Source: Rana temporaria (taxonomy: Eukaryota > Chordata > Amphibia > Anura > Ranidae). From it: a DNA stretch of 64,000 nucleotides. The DNA is taken from the NCBI RefSeq assembly GCF_905171775.1, contig NC_053489.1:330990089-331054088 (forward strand), written 5' to 3'. Numbering within the stretch: the first letter of the stretch is position 1; each line of letters begins with the position of its first letter. The translations under genes were made by a program, and so were the position numbers. This document shows, piece by piece, positions 10,278 to 21,747 of the stretch. The notes under the pieces were generated by a model. It searched no databases. It worked only from the letters and a program-made list of their open reading frames with translations, and was not told the origin of the DNA.

Positions 10278-11470
10278 TAACAATTGGCTTCTAGATCTAA
10301 GTACTGTCCATTGTTTTCAAGTCATATGCTCCCACATACCCAGAAGCATGCTCTGGCAGTGATAAGTGCAGCAAAGGAGTACTGGTTAGGTATTGGGGGG
10401 GGGGCACTGTACACAGAGGCTTCCTCCTTGCTCTGAATGGATGAAGTATAGGTATGACTTTAAAGGGAGCCTGTGCCCATATTATGAATATTATCACAAT
10501 TGCATATATTTAACATGCTGCAAAATAGCTTTGAAACAAATCCTCACTGACATCTGTAGCTAAACCAACTGAAACCTGACATAAGAGTCTCCATTGTGAT
10601 GTTTGAGGATACATTACACCACAGTGCCTGCAGCTTAGTGAGGGCTTGTTTTTAATGAGGAAAGAGCGCACACACATGATTGCATCAGTGAGATTTCTTA
10701 CCTTCAGTTTTAGATTTTCAGCCTGAGGCTGATCGTTGATTAGAAAAAAAAAATGTTTTGCCCTAATGCAGCGTACAAGGAGTTGCAAAATCTGTGGGTG
10801 CTATCTGGCAGGATTAGGTCTGCATCACAAGAATAGATGAACAGATTTACAGTATAAATACTTTGGCAGGTAAAATATTTAATTTATATTTATTAACCAG
10901 GAATTTATGCATAAATTGTTTTAATAGATACCGGTGATATAAGACTCATATCCTTTAAAAAGATCAGTCTGGTACTGTAGATGGTGAGGAGTTAAACCAA
11001 CATGCTGGTAGAACCAGAGCCAAAAATGATTACAGGGAGATCCCACCACTTTACTGTATGCCCTGAATGAATTTCAGAAACTAGTGAGTGGTTCAGCCTA
11101 CCACATGCTTTCTGTAACTAAAACATTTTTTTTTTTTTGGGTGTATGGAGAAATGGAAGGTGGGAGTGTACCCTGCATTTCACTTATTTATATGTTGGTC
11201 TTTTTTTTTTTGTAAAGAGTCAATAATGTCTAAACATTAATTAGCAACTACAGTACACAGATTAATGTAATTCTGCCTTGTCCCGTATTCATCTCAGTGA
11301 ACACATTTTTGAGACCTTTTGAGAAAAGGTTTAGTAGATGAGTTTCACTGTGATTTAGTCCCACACTTAGTATGGTTTCTCCTGGTTGGGATGCCATGCT
11401 TAGGAGGAGATGGAGTTCAATCATCATTTACATATAGTGTGGTTATTAAACTGTTAAAGAGGTTTTCTGT
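10278..11470. other. intergenic, nothing recognised
   Basis: Contains short homopolymer runs but no supported gene or element ends. Confidence 0.4.
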
Positions 11471-11582
11471 GGGGGGTGTGGCCTGACGAGGCATGTGAGC
11501 GGACCTGCTACACGGAGTTCTCGCTGATAATCCTGTCTTTTCTCCTGTCCTCACGCACAATTCTGACCGTTTTCACCCGCTG

Positions 11583-12637
11583 GTGTTGCCTGCTGCCTCC
11601 CTGAGCCATCCGGTGCCGCTGGAAGCCCGAACCGAGTCGATGCTGACTCGTGGGAGCCGTGGGGAAGCTGCATCCATGGAGTCCCAAGCTGGCCAAGATG
11701 GCGCCGGGCAGTCTCAGCCTCCCAAATCACACCGCGGCCTGGAGAAGAAATACGAGCAGGGGGGTAAGTCACACAAGCCCCTGAAGCCTAAAGAGCAGGC
11801 CAGGGAAATGATATATTATGCCCAAAAGCTGACTGAGCTTTCTGACTCCCCCTGCCTGCCTCACAGCAGCCTGTGTGGTCTCCTAGGTCTGATAGCAGGA
11901 AGTACGCAGACAAACTGGATGACACAGTGCCATTAGACCATCAGAATGATCTCACAACTGAGCTGCTTGACTCCCCTTCAGAGGGCAGTGCTCAACCTTC
12001 CCTTAGTGACATCCTGCATGCTGTACACAAATGCACTGCCTCTGTGGAGGACCTGAAGAAGAAATTTGGAGGGTTGGAGTAATCTGTGTCTCTCATGTGT
12101 CAGGACCTCCAAAAGATCAGGGAGAGAACCACAGCAGTGGAGGGGAGGGTGAGCGATGTGGAGGACCAGTTGCCCCCTCAAAATGCATTCCAAGCCCTTA
12201 ACAAAACAGATGAAATCGAGAACCGCCTGAGACGCAATAATGTGCGCATAGTGGGGCTCCCCGAAAAGGTGGAGGGCCGGGATCCCACGACATTTGTCGA
12301 AGGATGGCTGCAGGAGGTATTCGGCAAGGAGGCCTTCTCCCCTATCTACACTGTGGAAAGGGCACACAGAGTACCCCCACGGCCCCCACGGCCCCTCCCG
12401 CCTGGCAGTCCCCCACAATCAATCCTGGCCAGACTTTTAAACTATAAGGATAGGGAGGTGGTGTTGCGCCTGGCTAGAGAGAAAAGAAGGGCACTGTCTT
12501 ATATAATGGCACCAAAATCTCGTTCTATCCAGATTTCTCAGCGGAGGTACAACGTAGGTGCTCGAAGTTTGCAGATGTTAAGAAAAGGCTACAAAGGCTG
12601 CAGTTGTCCTATGCTATGCTGTTCCGGGCCAAACTGA
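11583..12637 (+). pseudogene. L1 ORF1 (RNA-binding chaperone), broken
   Basis: Equivalent to the ORF1 protein of L1 no. 2: a basic N-terminus, a coiled coil (VEDLKKKFGGLE, DLQKIRERTTAVEGRVSDVE), then the RRM-like region RRNNVRIVGLPEKVEGRDP with VERAHRVPP. Frames change near 11900 and 12082 (an in-frame TAA after FGGLE), and the C-terminal part is shifted around 12500. ORF1p normally trimerises and coats L1 RNA; this copy cannot make a full product. Confidence 0.85.
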
Positions 12638-13341
12638 GGGTGACGGTTGGAGGTCAGAACCAGTTTTTCGAAAATGCACAAGATGCAGCGTCCTGGCTGG
12701 ACCACAATGAGCCGGATCTCCGCCACCGCGGCCGAAATGATGGTGCAGGTTAATTCCTGTTTGGTATTTGGAATACCGGAATTTGAAGGGCGCTATACTC
12801 CTTCTACAGTTTGCTATTTTGAAGAGGAAGTATATCTACTGGCAATACAGTGAGTGACTACCCATCTTTTTTTCTGTTTTTGATTTTTTTATTATTAAAA
12901 AACATTTTTTTCCACTTTCTGTTGATTCCACTGCTAGCGCTGCCACACACGGGTGATGCTACCGTGCCGGGTTCTTGGCAGTCACGTGAGGTCATGGGTT
13001 ACATGGCTAATGTTTCAGTGCCCGGTTGGCATGTTCAGACGATCAGGATATTGTAAGCTACGGCCCCTGGGAGATCTTAGCTATGTGCGTTTGATCATGG
13101 CTATATTCGGGGGCCTCCTTTATCTCACTTTGTGTTCTGTTTTCTACTGTTCTGCCACGCAGTTGCGCGAGACTGTTTACCTTTTACAAACACTGTATTT
13201 CCAATGTACAGCCCCCATGCAGGGGAATAGACTTGTGCTGCAATGTATGCTGATATACCTGGGCCATTATGCTGCCCCGCCCGGTTGGATCTCTAGGAGA
13301 CAGCCGGTCCACAAAGGGTCACCTTTTCAATATGTTTTTCG

Positions 13342-16300
13342 ATGTGTAAAATGTTATCGACACCCATAGTATCATGGAATGTACGAGGAGTGAATGACAC
13401 CCTGAAAAGGACCATGATCTCCTCTTGTTTGCGCAAATTCCATCCCGCCATCATTGGCCTGCAGGAGACTCATCTTCTGGGGGACAATGTGGGGCGCTTG
13501 CAGTACGCCTGGGTTGGCAAGTCATATCACTCCACCCACTCCGCTTACTCCTGCGGGGTGAGTGTACTAATACACAAGGCGTTGGTATACCAGGAGCTTG
13601 TCTCGATGGTGGACGCTTTTGGGAGATATGTCTTTATTCATTGTAAACTGTATACCTTGACATTTTTGTTGGCTTTCATATATATCCCACCCCCGTTTTC
13701 ACGGTAGGTGTTACAGTTGCTGCTGTCGTACCTGGCGAACAAGCCTGATGTTCCGGTGTTGATTATGGGAGATTTCAATTGCTATCTAGACCCCAGATTA
13801 GATAGACACCCTCCGGTTCACCCCCCCAGGGGTGGCAGGGGTACCACTTTAAGTCACCTACTGGCGGAGGTGGGCTGGACGGATATATGGCGCATGCGTA
13901 ACCTGGGCACAAAGCAGTTTTCATGCTTCTCTAAATCCCATGGCTCCCTGTCGCGTATCGATCTCAGTGTGGGCACTCCCAATATACTTGATTACACTTC
14001 AGGCGTGGAATACTTCCCATGTGGCGTGTCTGACCACTCTCCTATAGTCCTCAGGCTGATTACCCAAGGCGCCCTGGAAGCTTAACGCCTTTTGGCTCAA
14101 ACTGTTCTCCTCCCCGGAACGTATAGCAACTCAAATTGACAGTTTTTTTCAATCGCATAGTCACTTTACGGATAAGATTCAAAAATGGGACGCTTTTAAA
14201 GCATACATCAAGGGGGTGTTTATTGCGGAGATAGCTGCAGTTAAACAAAACTCCTCGGCTCTGCTGGAACAGGTGGGAGAACAGGTGCGGCAGCTGGAAC
14301 TAGCTTATGTTACGGATCCTACGGATTCTGTGCGGGAGGCATTGATTTCGGCCCAGGATTCCCTGGACCGCCTGAGATCCTCCACTGCGGAACGTAAAAG
14401 ATTCTTTACCAGGTTGGCATTTTATGAGGAGGGGGAGAAAACAGGTCGCCTGCTGGCTAGGATTGCCAGGTCTCAGCAACAATCCCCGGCTGTTGGGGCA
14501 ATCCGCGCCTCCAGTGGCAGGGTGGTTAATGACCCTGAACAAATCATTTCGGAGTTGGCATCCTTCTACAAAGCCCTATATGAGGCGAGGGAAGACTACT
14601 CCGATACTGATCTCGCAACCTATTTGTCTGAGATAGACCTGCCCTCCCTGCCGGTGGGGGCCAGACAGCTGCTGGATGCCCCTCTGACTCTGGAGGAGAT
14701 ACAGAGGGTGGCATGCTCCTTCCCCACTTGCAGGGCGCCTGGGGAGGATGGTCTTCCCATGGAGGTACTTACCCAATATGGGGAACAGATACTGCCCCAC
14801 TTGTTAGAAGTCTTCAATGCCTCACTCGAGGAGGGGTGTCTGCCGCCCTCGATGGCCAGGGCAAATGTCATCTTGCTACTTAAGCCTGGGAAGGATCCGG
14901 TTGACCCGGGTTCCTACAGACCTATTTCTCTCCTTCAGAGTGATGTTAAAATCCTGGCTAAGGTCTTGGCGTTGCGGGTCAACGGGATCAAAGCTTCTAT
15001 AATACACCCCGACCAGGCAGGTTTTATGCCGCAAAAGTCCACGGCCACCAATCTTAGACGCCTTTTTCTGAACATGCAGTTGCAAGCGGAAAACAGGGGT
15101 AACAGGGCCCTTTTGTCCCTGGATACCAACAAGGCATTTGACAGCATTGGCTGGAGATACTTGTGGGCGGTGCTGTCCAAATTTGGGTTCGGAGATTCAT
15201 AGCCTGGGCCAGATTGCTGTACGCCTCCCCACAGGTGACTATCAGGATGTCCGGCAGGATGTCCCACGCGTTCGCTCTGGGCAGGGGCACGAGGCAGGGT
15301 TGCCCCTGTCTCCCCTGCTCTTTGCTATCGCTATTGAGCCACTGGCGGCAGTAGTAAGGGCCAGTAGGGGGGTCACGGGGTTGAGGTATGGTGATCTTCA
15401 CTAAAAAAATGATGTTTTATGCCGACGACATGATGCTTTTCTTGGGGGATACCACTGCTTCTTTGGCTGAGGTGACCGCCATTATATCACGATTCGGACA
15501 CTTCTCCGAACTGACAATTAACTGGTCCAAGTCGGCCCTGATGGTGCTGGACGGGGAACGAGCGGTGAATCTACCTGATTCCTGCCGGGTCACGGTGGTG
15601 ACCTCGTTCAAATACCCGGGGGTACAAATCTCACCTAAACTCATGGACTATTGCTCTTTAAATACACACCCCCTACTGTCTAGATTTAGAGACAAAATTA
15701 ACACCTGGAACAACCTTAAACTTTCGCTGGCAGGTAGGGCCAATTTAATAAAAATGATACTGATGCCGCAGCTACTGTACTTTCTACACAACTCTCCGGT
15801 TGTGATCCACCTGAAAATCTTTCGGGTGGTTAACACTCTCTTTATACGTCTGATATGGAAGGCAGGTCCCCCAGAATAAACTAGAACAGCTACAAAATCC
15901 TAAGGACAGTGGAGGATTGGCAGTGCCCAACCCTTGGCTGTACTACATTGCGGCCCAAATGCAACATTTGATTGGATCCATGGACCGGGATCCAGCCGGT
16001 TCCTCGGCGAGGTTAATGCTGACTGGATCTGGAGCAGAGACTGTCCCGATGGGCCTGGAGGCTCAGATGTTCCACGGGTCCAATAAACAGACACCCACCT
16101 TTACAATTTGAATCCAGAAAATATGGAATAAGGGCAGACAGATACAAGAGGTGACAGGTTTTACTGACTACAGTCCGATATGGGGGAATCTCTCTTATGT
16201 TGAACTGGCAAAGTTACAGCAGGGCCCTAGGTGGCGCTCCTCCGGTGTGACTTTGCTATCACACATATTTCAAGATGGCAAGTTGTTATCTTTCACTGAG

Positions 16301-17109
16301 CTGAGAGCCAAGTTCAATCTGCCTTCTACCATGTACTACTCTTATCTACAGCTCCGACATGCAGTGGGCGCGCAGGGGGACGCTGCCGGCTGGACCTTGT
16401 CAAGCACCCCCATTTTTCACTTGCTACAGACTAGCACTGGAACTAAGGGGATCATATCACTTTGTTACCAAATGCTACTGACGCACCACTTAAAAGCCCA
16501 CCCCACTAAGGCACCATCCCTGTGGGAGAGGGATCTAGGTCCACTAACGGGAGACCAATGGGATGAAGTCCTACAGTCAATTACTACTTGCTCTTTGAAC
16601 GTGGCTCAAAAGGTTTCCCAACTGTACATTGTACTTAGGATGCATTACACCCCACTTAGACTGTATAGGATGGGCAAGCGGCCTGACTCCCTGTGTAGAA
16701 GATGCGAGCGACATCAGGGTGACCTCATCCATCTGCTGTGGAGGTGCCCAAAACTCCACAGATACTGGAACGAGGTGCTGGAAACGCTTAATCAGGTGTT
16801 CCAGATGACCGTCCCCTTGGACCTGATTCATTGCATATTGGGAGTGCTGGAGGACGTCGTCCCGGAGGAGATGACTAGAATAGCATTCTCTAGGGCATGG
16901 GTCTTCAAACTTTGGCCCTCCAGTTGTTCAGGAACTACAATTCCCATCATGCCTAGTCATGTCTGTGAATGTCAGTGTGTTACAATGCCTTATGGGATAT
17001 GTAGTTCCACCACAGCTGGAGGGCCGTAGTTTGAGGACCCCTGCTCTAGGGCATTGTTCCAGGCATGTAGGCTTATCTTGATGGGCTGGAAGTCGGTCTC
17101 CGCGTCAGG
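13342..17109 (+). pseudogene. L1 ORF2 (endonuclease and reverse transcriptase), broken
   Basis: The AP-type endonuclease domain starts at VSWNVRGVND and includes LQETHLL, MGDFNCYLDP and VSDHSPIVL. The frame is broken at 13707, near 14085, around 15200, at 15404 and after 15879. The reverse transcriptase part (14216-15879) has YRPISLLQSDVKILAKVLAL, SLDTNKAFDSI and YADDMML. The C-terminal part (16151 on) carries the zinc-like C-x2-C...H...C motif (SLCRRCERHQGDLIHLLWRC). It is cut by a hAT MITE at 16896 and truncated at 17109. Relative to L1 no. 2 at least five frame breaks have accumulated. Confidence 0.85.
16896..17043. mobile_element. hAT-type MITE in L1 no. 1
   Basis: A 148-bp element with inverted ends CATGGGTCTTCAAACT and AGTTTGAGGACCCCTG, flanked by an exact 8-bp TSD CTCTAGGG at 16888-16895 and 17044-17051. 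L1 sequence resumes immediately after it, which confirms the insertion. Confidence 0.92.
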
Positions 17110-17612
17110 TATGCAAATTAGCGATTTACGACGATCCACGAACGTACGCGCGGCTGTCGCATTTTCTAACGTCGTCTGTAGTCGGCTTTTTCCGGCATAT
17201 AGTTAAAGCTGGTATTTTGCGGCGTATAGGTAGAATTGCCATGTTAAGTATGGCCGTCGTTCCCGCATCCAAATTTGAATATTTTTTGCGTAAGTCGTCC
17301 GTGAATAGGGATGGACGTAACTCCAGTCTAAGTTAAAAAAATGACGTCGTTGCGACATCATTTTGCGCAAAGCACGGCGGGAAATTTCTGGACGACGCAT
17401 GCGCAGTTCATTCGGCGCGGAGACGCGCTTCATTTAAATGAAACCCGCCCCCAACCCGCCCAATTTGAAATCCGCCGCCAGAAATACACTACGCCGCCGT
17501 AAATTATGGCACAAACTCGCTGAGGATTCGAATATACGCCAGGTAAGGTACGGCGGCGTAGTGTATCTCTGATACGCTCCGCCTAACTAAATGTATGTGA
17601 ATCTGGCCCTAA
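17110..17612. repeat. CpG-rich MITE-like repeat
   Basis: Begins at the L1 break and ends with GTGAATCTGGCCCT. It contains a long inverted repeat around ATACACTACGCCGCCGTA (about 17485) and its complement near 17550. It is rich in CpG unlike its flanks. The left end lacks the matching terminal sequence, so its insertion may have been accompanied by a deletion of the L1 tail. Confidence 0.55.
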
Positions 17613-17927
17613 GTTTCCAGTTTTACACTATTTATTTATGATGTTTGTATGTTTATACCTTGCATGTTATTATTATTTTTATTGAGCGCGATATCAGAAA
17701 TTGTTATAATTTTTACTATATGTGTACAGTGAACACTTTATAGATATTGCTGCTTTGTGATTTTAACCTGTTAGACCATTCACTATCTACTCACAGTAGC
17801 GCGAGAGATCACCTCACATTTTAAGTGTATTACATGTCCACAATAAAATAGCACATTTGAACTACAAGAAAATGTCCTCCGGGCCACTATATATTCTAGT
17901 AAATACAACTGTCCAATAGAATCCCCC
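17613..17927. other. AT-rich, nothing recognised
   Basis: No gene. It may be the 5' end of the pseudo-LTR belonging to the PLE remnant that follows. Confidence 0.3.
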
Positions 17928-17970
17928 TTATGAAGACACGTGACAAGCCCTGTGTCAAATACATATTGGG
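17928..17970 (+). ncRNA. degenerate hammerhead-like motif upstream of a PLE
   Basis: CTTATGA, then stem II arms GACAC and GTGTC, then AAATACATATTGG in the place of GAAACGCGTTGG. Both core boxes are mutated but the order and stem survive. It sits about 800 bp upstream of a Penelope-like coding remnant on the same strand, where a pseudo-LTR is expected. Confidence 0.4.
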
Positions 17971-18123
17971 GAGGGGTCAGGATGGAGGAGAAGCCTGCAG
18001 AGGCACTGCTCTCTAAGCAAAGCGATTTGTGGCATAAACAATACACAGATCGGATTGGGATTGTTCTAAATAATTGAAGTTTAAATGGTATCACACACTT
18101 GGAGTGTTTCTTTGCATATATAT

Positions 18124-18155
<32 letters not shown>

Positions 18156-18739
18156 CTGTATATGTATAACGAGGACATCCACAGTGGAGGGATTGGCGTT
18201 CCACAGAGTCAATTAACCCTGAACCCAGTGTTGGTTCTACTGCATATTTTGACCAAACTTAGGTGTGCAGTCAAAATCTCTGAGGTGAGCGCAGACACGC
18301 GGGGGGAGGGGGAATCACTGAAATTTACTCACGAAAAATTTCCATCTGTGAGGGACAGTCAGATATCACTGCTGATTGTGTTTTGGAGCACTGGATATAT
18401 ATATTATGCCTATATGGACTTCATTTACATCAATGATATTAACATTAATTATATTTAATTATTCGTTTATGGTTTATATATCACTGCATAAGTGCCTTCT
18501 AATAGCTCTTACATTACAGAGTGTGTATTGTGGTTGAGTGCACAGTACAATCATTTATATGGGTGCATAGAAACATGCCTGGTTTAGCATTTGCACTTTT
18601 GATAATATATAGGTTGTTATAGAGTGAGTTATATATACTATAGATAGTATATTCACAGTCACATTATTCTAGTTTTTTTGGCATTTGCACTTATGTATTG
18701 GCACATTGGATAATATTATTCACACACAGGTATGCACAG
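17971..18739. other. PLE leader region, no gene, with (AT)n at 18116-18155
   Basis: No supported coding. An (AT)n microsatellite of about 40 bp lies at 18116-18155. The plus-strand frame at 18099-18458 translates this low-complexity run and is not taken as a gene. Confidence 0.45.
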
Positions 18740-19870
18740 CATGGCATAGGTTTTATTTATTCAGATGAGTTTCACTTGTTTAGCTGAGTTGAACAACATT
18801 GACAGAAATATATTTCTCACATGTAAATGTGATCAGCGAGAAATTAAATTTTTCGATTTAAAAATTAAAAAGGTAGGAGACAGGATTGAAACTACCACAT
18901 TTCGTAAGCCAACAGCAGGTAATATGCTAAACCACACCTCCAGTCACCACCCATGCCCATTAATAAGAGGGATTCCCTATGGAATGTTTTTAAGAAGCAG
19001 GAAGAACTGCTCAAATATTGATGTTTACCATGTAAAGAGCCAGGACCTAAAAGAAAGGTTCAGAGAGAGGGGATACCCAAAGACAGTTTTAGAGAAGAGC
19101 AGGATTTGGGACTTACAATATAGGACCCAAATCTTACAGAAGAAGGAAAGAAAAAAATATCAAAAAGAGGAAGATAGAGTAGGAATGGTCACAAGGTACA
19201 GTGTACACTGGCACCAATTGCAATCACTGATGAATGACCACTGGCATATTTTAATGCTGGACACAAGACTGGAAAAAATATTAGGATAGAGACCCTGCAT
19301 AATAGTGAGAAAAGCACCCACCATTGATGATACATTAGTGCGCAGGGAATTCAAAATGAGCATACGAGAGGCCATGTATATTCAACCCCTCTAAAACAGA
19401 TGTTTGCATGTGGACATTGTTCTGTATGTAAATAAGTAGACAAGATAAAGAAATTTCAGGGTTCAACAGGGAGAGGGATGTATTATATTAATTACAATAA
19501 TTCTTTCCTTAATTGCTTATTGCCATGGGTGATATGTAGGATAATACTGTATGTACATGTCAAAAAACCTATATAGGGAGGACATGAAGAGAATTTAGAC
19601 GGGGAATAGGGGAACACCTTGCTAGTATAAAAGGCAAGGGTGATCATTCACCTCTAGAAGTCCACTTTTAACATTGCCATTAATCATTCCTGAGGGGTAT
19701 AATATGTGCTGCCCTGTCTGTATCAAGTATTGTTATCAGAGAGAAGATGGGATAAGGATCAAGTTCTTGTGAAAGGTGTATGCAGTTTGGCTTATATGCG
19801 GGCTATCTAGCTAGAGTATTAGAGGATGTAGCTGTGGAAGGTTTTATAAAATGGATATATAATTGAGATT
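18740..19870 (+). pseudogene. Penelope-like (Neptune-type) element, RT C-terminus and GIY-YIG endonuclease remnant
   Basis: The open frame 18765-19289 (174 codons) matches the thumb and connection part of Penelope-type reverse transcriptases: IKFFDLKIKKVGDRIETTTF, RKPTAGNMLNHTSSHHPCPL, IPYGMFLRSRKNCS, ERFRERGYPK and, near its end, DHWHILMLDT. Downstream, in shifted frames, comes VCTCQKTYIGRT at about 19550, then REFRRGIGEHLASIKGKGDHS, the GIY-YIG endonuclease motif. Such enzymes prime reverse transcription at a nick. The RT palm is missing, so the copy is 5' truncated, and several stops separate the two domains. The Neptune assignment is by motif style only. Confidence 0.8.
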
Positions 19871-19884
19871 TGTGAAGATACAAA

Positions 19885-20882
19885 CTAGCTATATATGAGC
19901 ACCTGCACTGTGCTTTAATAGGAAATTTTGCCAGTAATGTATGCTGAAAAACAACCCCACACCATGATGTTCCCACTTCACTGTTGGTATGGTGTTTTTG
20001 GGGTGATGTGCAGTGCCATTTGACCTCCATACATGGTGTGTATTATGGCATCCAAAGAGTTCAATTTTGGTCTCATCTGACCAGATTATATCCTCCCAGT
20101 ATTTCACATTCCTGTCTTAATGTTGTACAGCAAAGTTTAAATGAGCTTCAACATGATTTTTCTTTAGAAATGGAGTCTTGCATGGTGAATGCAATTCTTC
20201 TTGTTTAATGTTTTCTTTGAAAAAAATGTGCCTGCTAATTCCAGGTCTTTCTGAAGCTCACCACAAGTAGTCCTTGGCTCTTGGACAACTCTTCTAAAAA
20301 TTATTTTCACTCGTCTGTCAGAAATCTTTCAAAAAGCACCTGGTCGTGGTCGGTTTATAGTGAAATTAGGTTCTTTCCACTTCTGGATTATGGCCCCAAC
20401 AGTGCTGGAACATTCAGAAGTTTAGAAATCCTTCTGTAACCAATGCCATCAGTATGTTTTGCAACAATAGAGTTGTAAAAGTCTTGAGAGAGCTCTTTGC
20501 TTTTACCCATTATGAGATGGTGTGTGACACCTTGATAATGAGACACCTTTTTATAGGCCATCAGTTGAGACTGAACCAGTTGATATTGCACTGACAAGGG
20601 GCAGAATTGCTTTATAATTACTGATAGATTTCAGCTAGTGTTATGGTTTTCCATGCCTTTTTTGCATCTCCCTTTCTTCATGGGTTCAATACTTTTTCCC
20701 TGTGTCATTCTGTTTTATTACACATAACTTATATTATGAACGTATTTGTTTTGGTTTGTTTGTGTGTACGGATTGCATGGGTTGTTACAAACATGTGGTG
20801 AATATTTAATGTCAATAGTACCTTTAGAAATATATTTACCTGAACAAATGCTAACATGTTCAATACTTATTTTACCCGCTGC
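19885..20882 (-). pseudogene. Tc1/mariner element, 5' end and broken transposase
   Basis: The minus strand starts at the terminal repeat CAGCGGGTAAAATAAGTATT (20882-20863). The transposase start MGKSKELSQDFYNSIVAKHT lies at about 20511 with HTDGIGYRRISKLLNVP, the helix-turn-helix DNA-binding part. A second open piece at 20107-19889 reads KYWEDIIWSDETKIELFGCH, containing the first catalytic aspartate, then HHPKNTIPTVKW. Between them the frame is broken. The element stops at about 19885, so the last catalytic residue and the right terminal repeat are missing. It is an old, dead copy of a family widespread in fish and frogs. Confidence 0.88.
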
Positions 20883-20919
20883 ATTTACTGTACATTTCAA
20901 TCATCCTAATCCTATAGTG

Positions 20920-21739
20920 CAGGGGTCACCAGCTGCGGGCGGGCGGCATGAGAGAGCCGGCGGCATGAGACCGACGGGCGGCCGGGATATTAGTGCTGGG
21001 TGGAAAAGATAAGCGGGCGGGCAAGCAGAGACTACATCATCTCTCATCGCCCCCGCATCGCTGCTCTTCCACCCTTTCAGCGTCAATGTCAGAGGTGTGC
21101 GAGTAGCAGAGAGATGACATCATCTCTCACCGCCCCCCGCATTGCTGCTCTTCCACCCTTTAAGCGTCAATGTCAGAGGTGCACAGGGAGCAGAGAAATG
21201 ACATCATCTCTCACCGCTCTTCTGCCTTCAATCGGCACCCACCACATGGACTAGTGCTGCCACCAATGCAGTGACAATTCGCATCTGGTGGCAAGTGACA
21301 TTCGGCATCTGGTAACAGGCAAAGTGGCAGGTGACGTGGCAAGTGACACTCTGCATCTGGTGGCAGGCAACATGGCAGGTGACATGGCAATTGACAATTC
21401 ACATCTGGTGACAGGCAGCATGGCAGGTGATGTGACAAGTGACATTCCACATCTGGTGACAGGCAATGTGGCAGGTGACATGGCAAGTGACATTCGGCAT
21501 CTGGGGGCAGGCAATGTGGCAAGTGAGAGACGCTCAGGGCTCCAACGGATTCTGCATTATGATGAGTTGAACTATTTTGTTTATTACTACAATGTAATAA
21601 TAGAAATTATGCGCTGACAAATTGCCCATGAAAAATTGCTTACCCCCCACGTGCCAACCCCAACCCCCGCCCCGGGCCTTTTTACACAATTTTCGTCAAC
21701 GCAGCCAGTCCCTGTTGCCAAAAAGGTTGAGGACCACTG
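20920..21739. mobile_element. hAT-type non-autonomous element with internal minisatellite
   Basis: An 820-bp element flanked by an exact 8-bp TSD CTATAGTG (20912-20919 and 21740-21747). Its ends CAGGGGTCACCA and GGTTGAGGACCACTG are imperfect inverted repeats of the hAT kind. It holds a CpG-rich, partly duplicated left half ('gagatgacatcatctctcaccgc' type units at about 21040-21220) and a 48-bp tandem repeat. No transposase is present. Confidence 0.88.
21282..21530. repeat. 48-bp minisatellite
   Basis: CATCTGG recurs at 21306, 21354, 21402, 21450 and 21498, exactly 48 bp apart, with a partial unit from 21282. Units differ by a few substitutions. Because 48 is divisible by three the array stays open in several frames on both strands, producing spurious repeat proteins. 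Confidence 0.93.
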
Positions 21740-21747
21740 CTATAGTG

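Larger units (their letters stand above)
11471..17109 (+). mobile_element. L1-type LINE no. 1, decayed and 3' truncated
   Basis: Starts with a G-rich GGGGGGTGTGGCCTGACG, as L1 no. 2 does. It carries both ORFs in the usual order but with many frame breaks. It stops abruptly within the ORF2 C-terminus at about 17109, where an unrelated MITE begins, so no poly(A) or TSD can be seen. It is the same family as L1 no. 2 (shared ORF1 and ORF2 motifs) but far more decayed, hence older. It is interrupted by a hAT MITE at 16896-17043. Confidence 0.9.

Noticed and set aside
16151..17029. End of the 292-codon frame as a real L1 C-terminus
   Set aside because: The last 45 codons come from the inserted hAT MITE (16896-17043); true L1 sequence resumes after it in another frame.
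18116..18155. (AT)n run as an origin or cruciform element
   Set aside because: A simple microsatellite; nothing around it supports a function.
21282..21530. CRISPR-like array (regular 48-bp spacing)
   Set aside because: There are no unique spacers; the whole 48-bp unit repeats. It lies within a hAT element with an 8-bp TSD in a eukaryotic genome.
21211..21617. Repeat proteins of about 100 residues on both strands
   Set aside because: Produced by the 48-bp minisatellite, whose length is a multiple of three.
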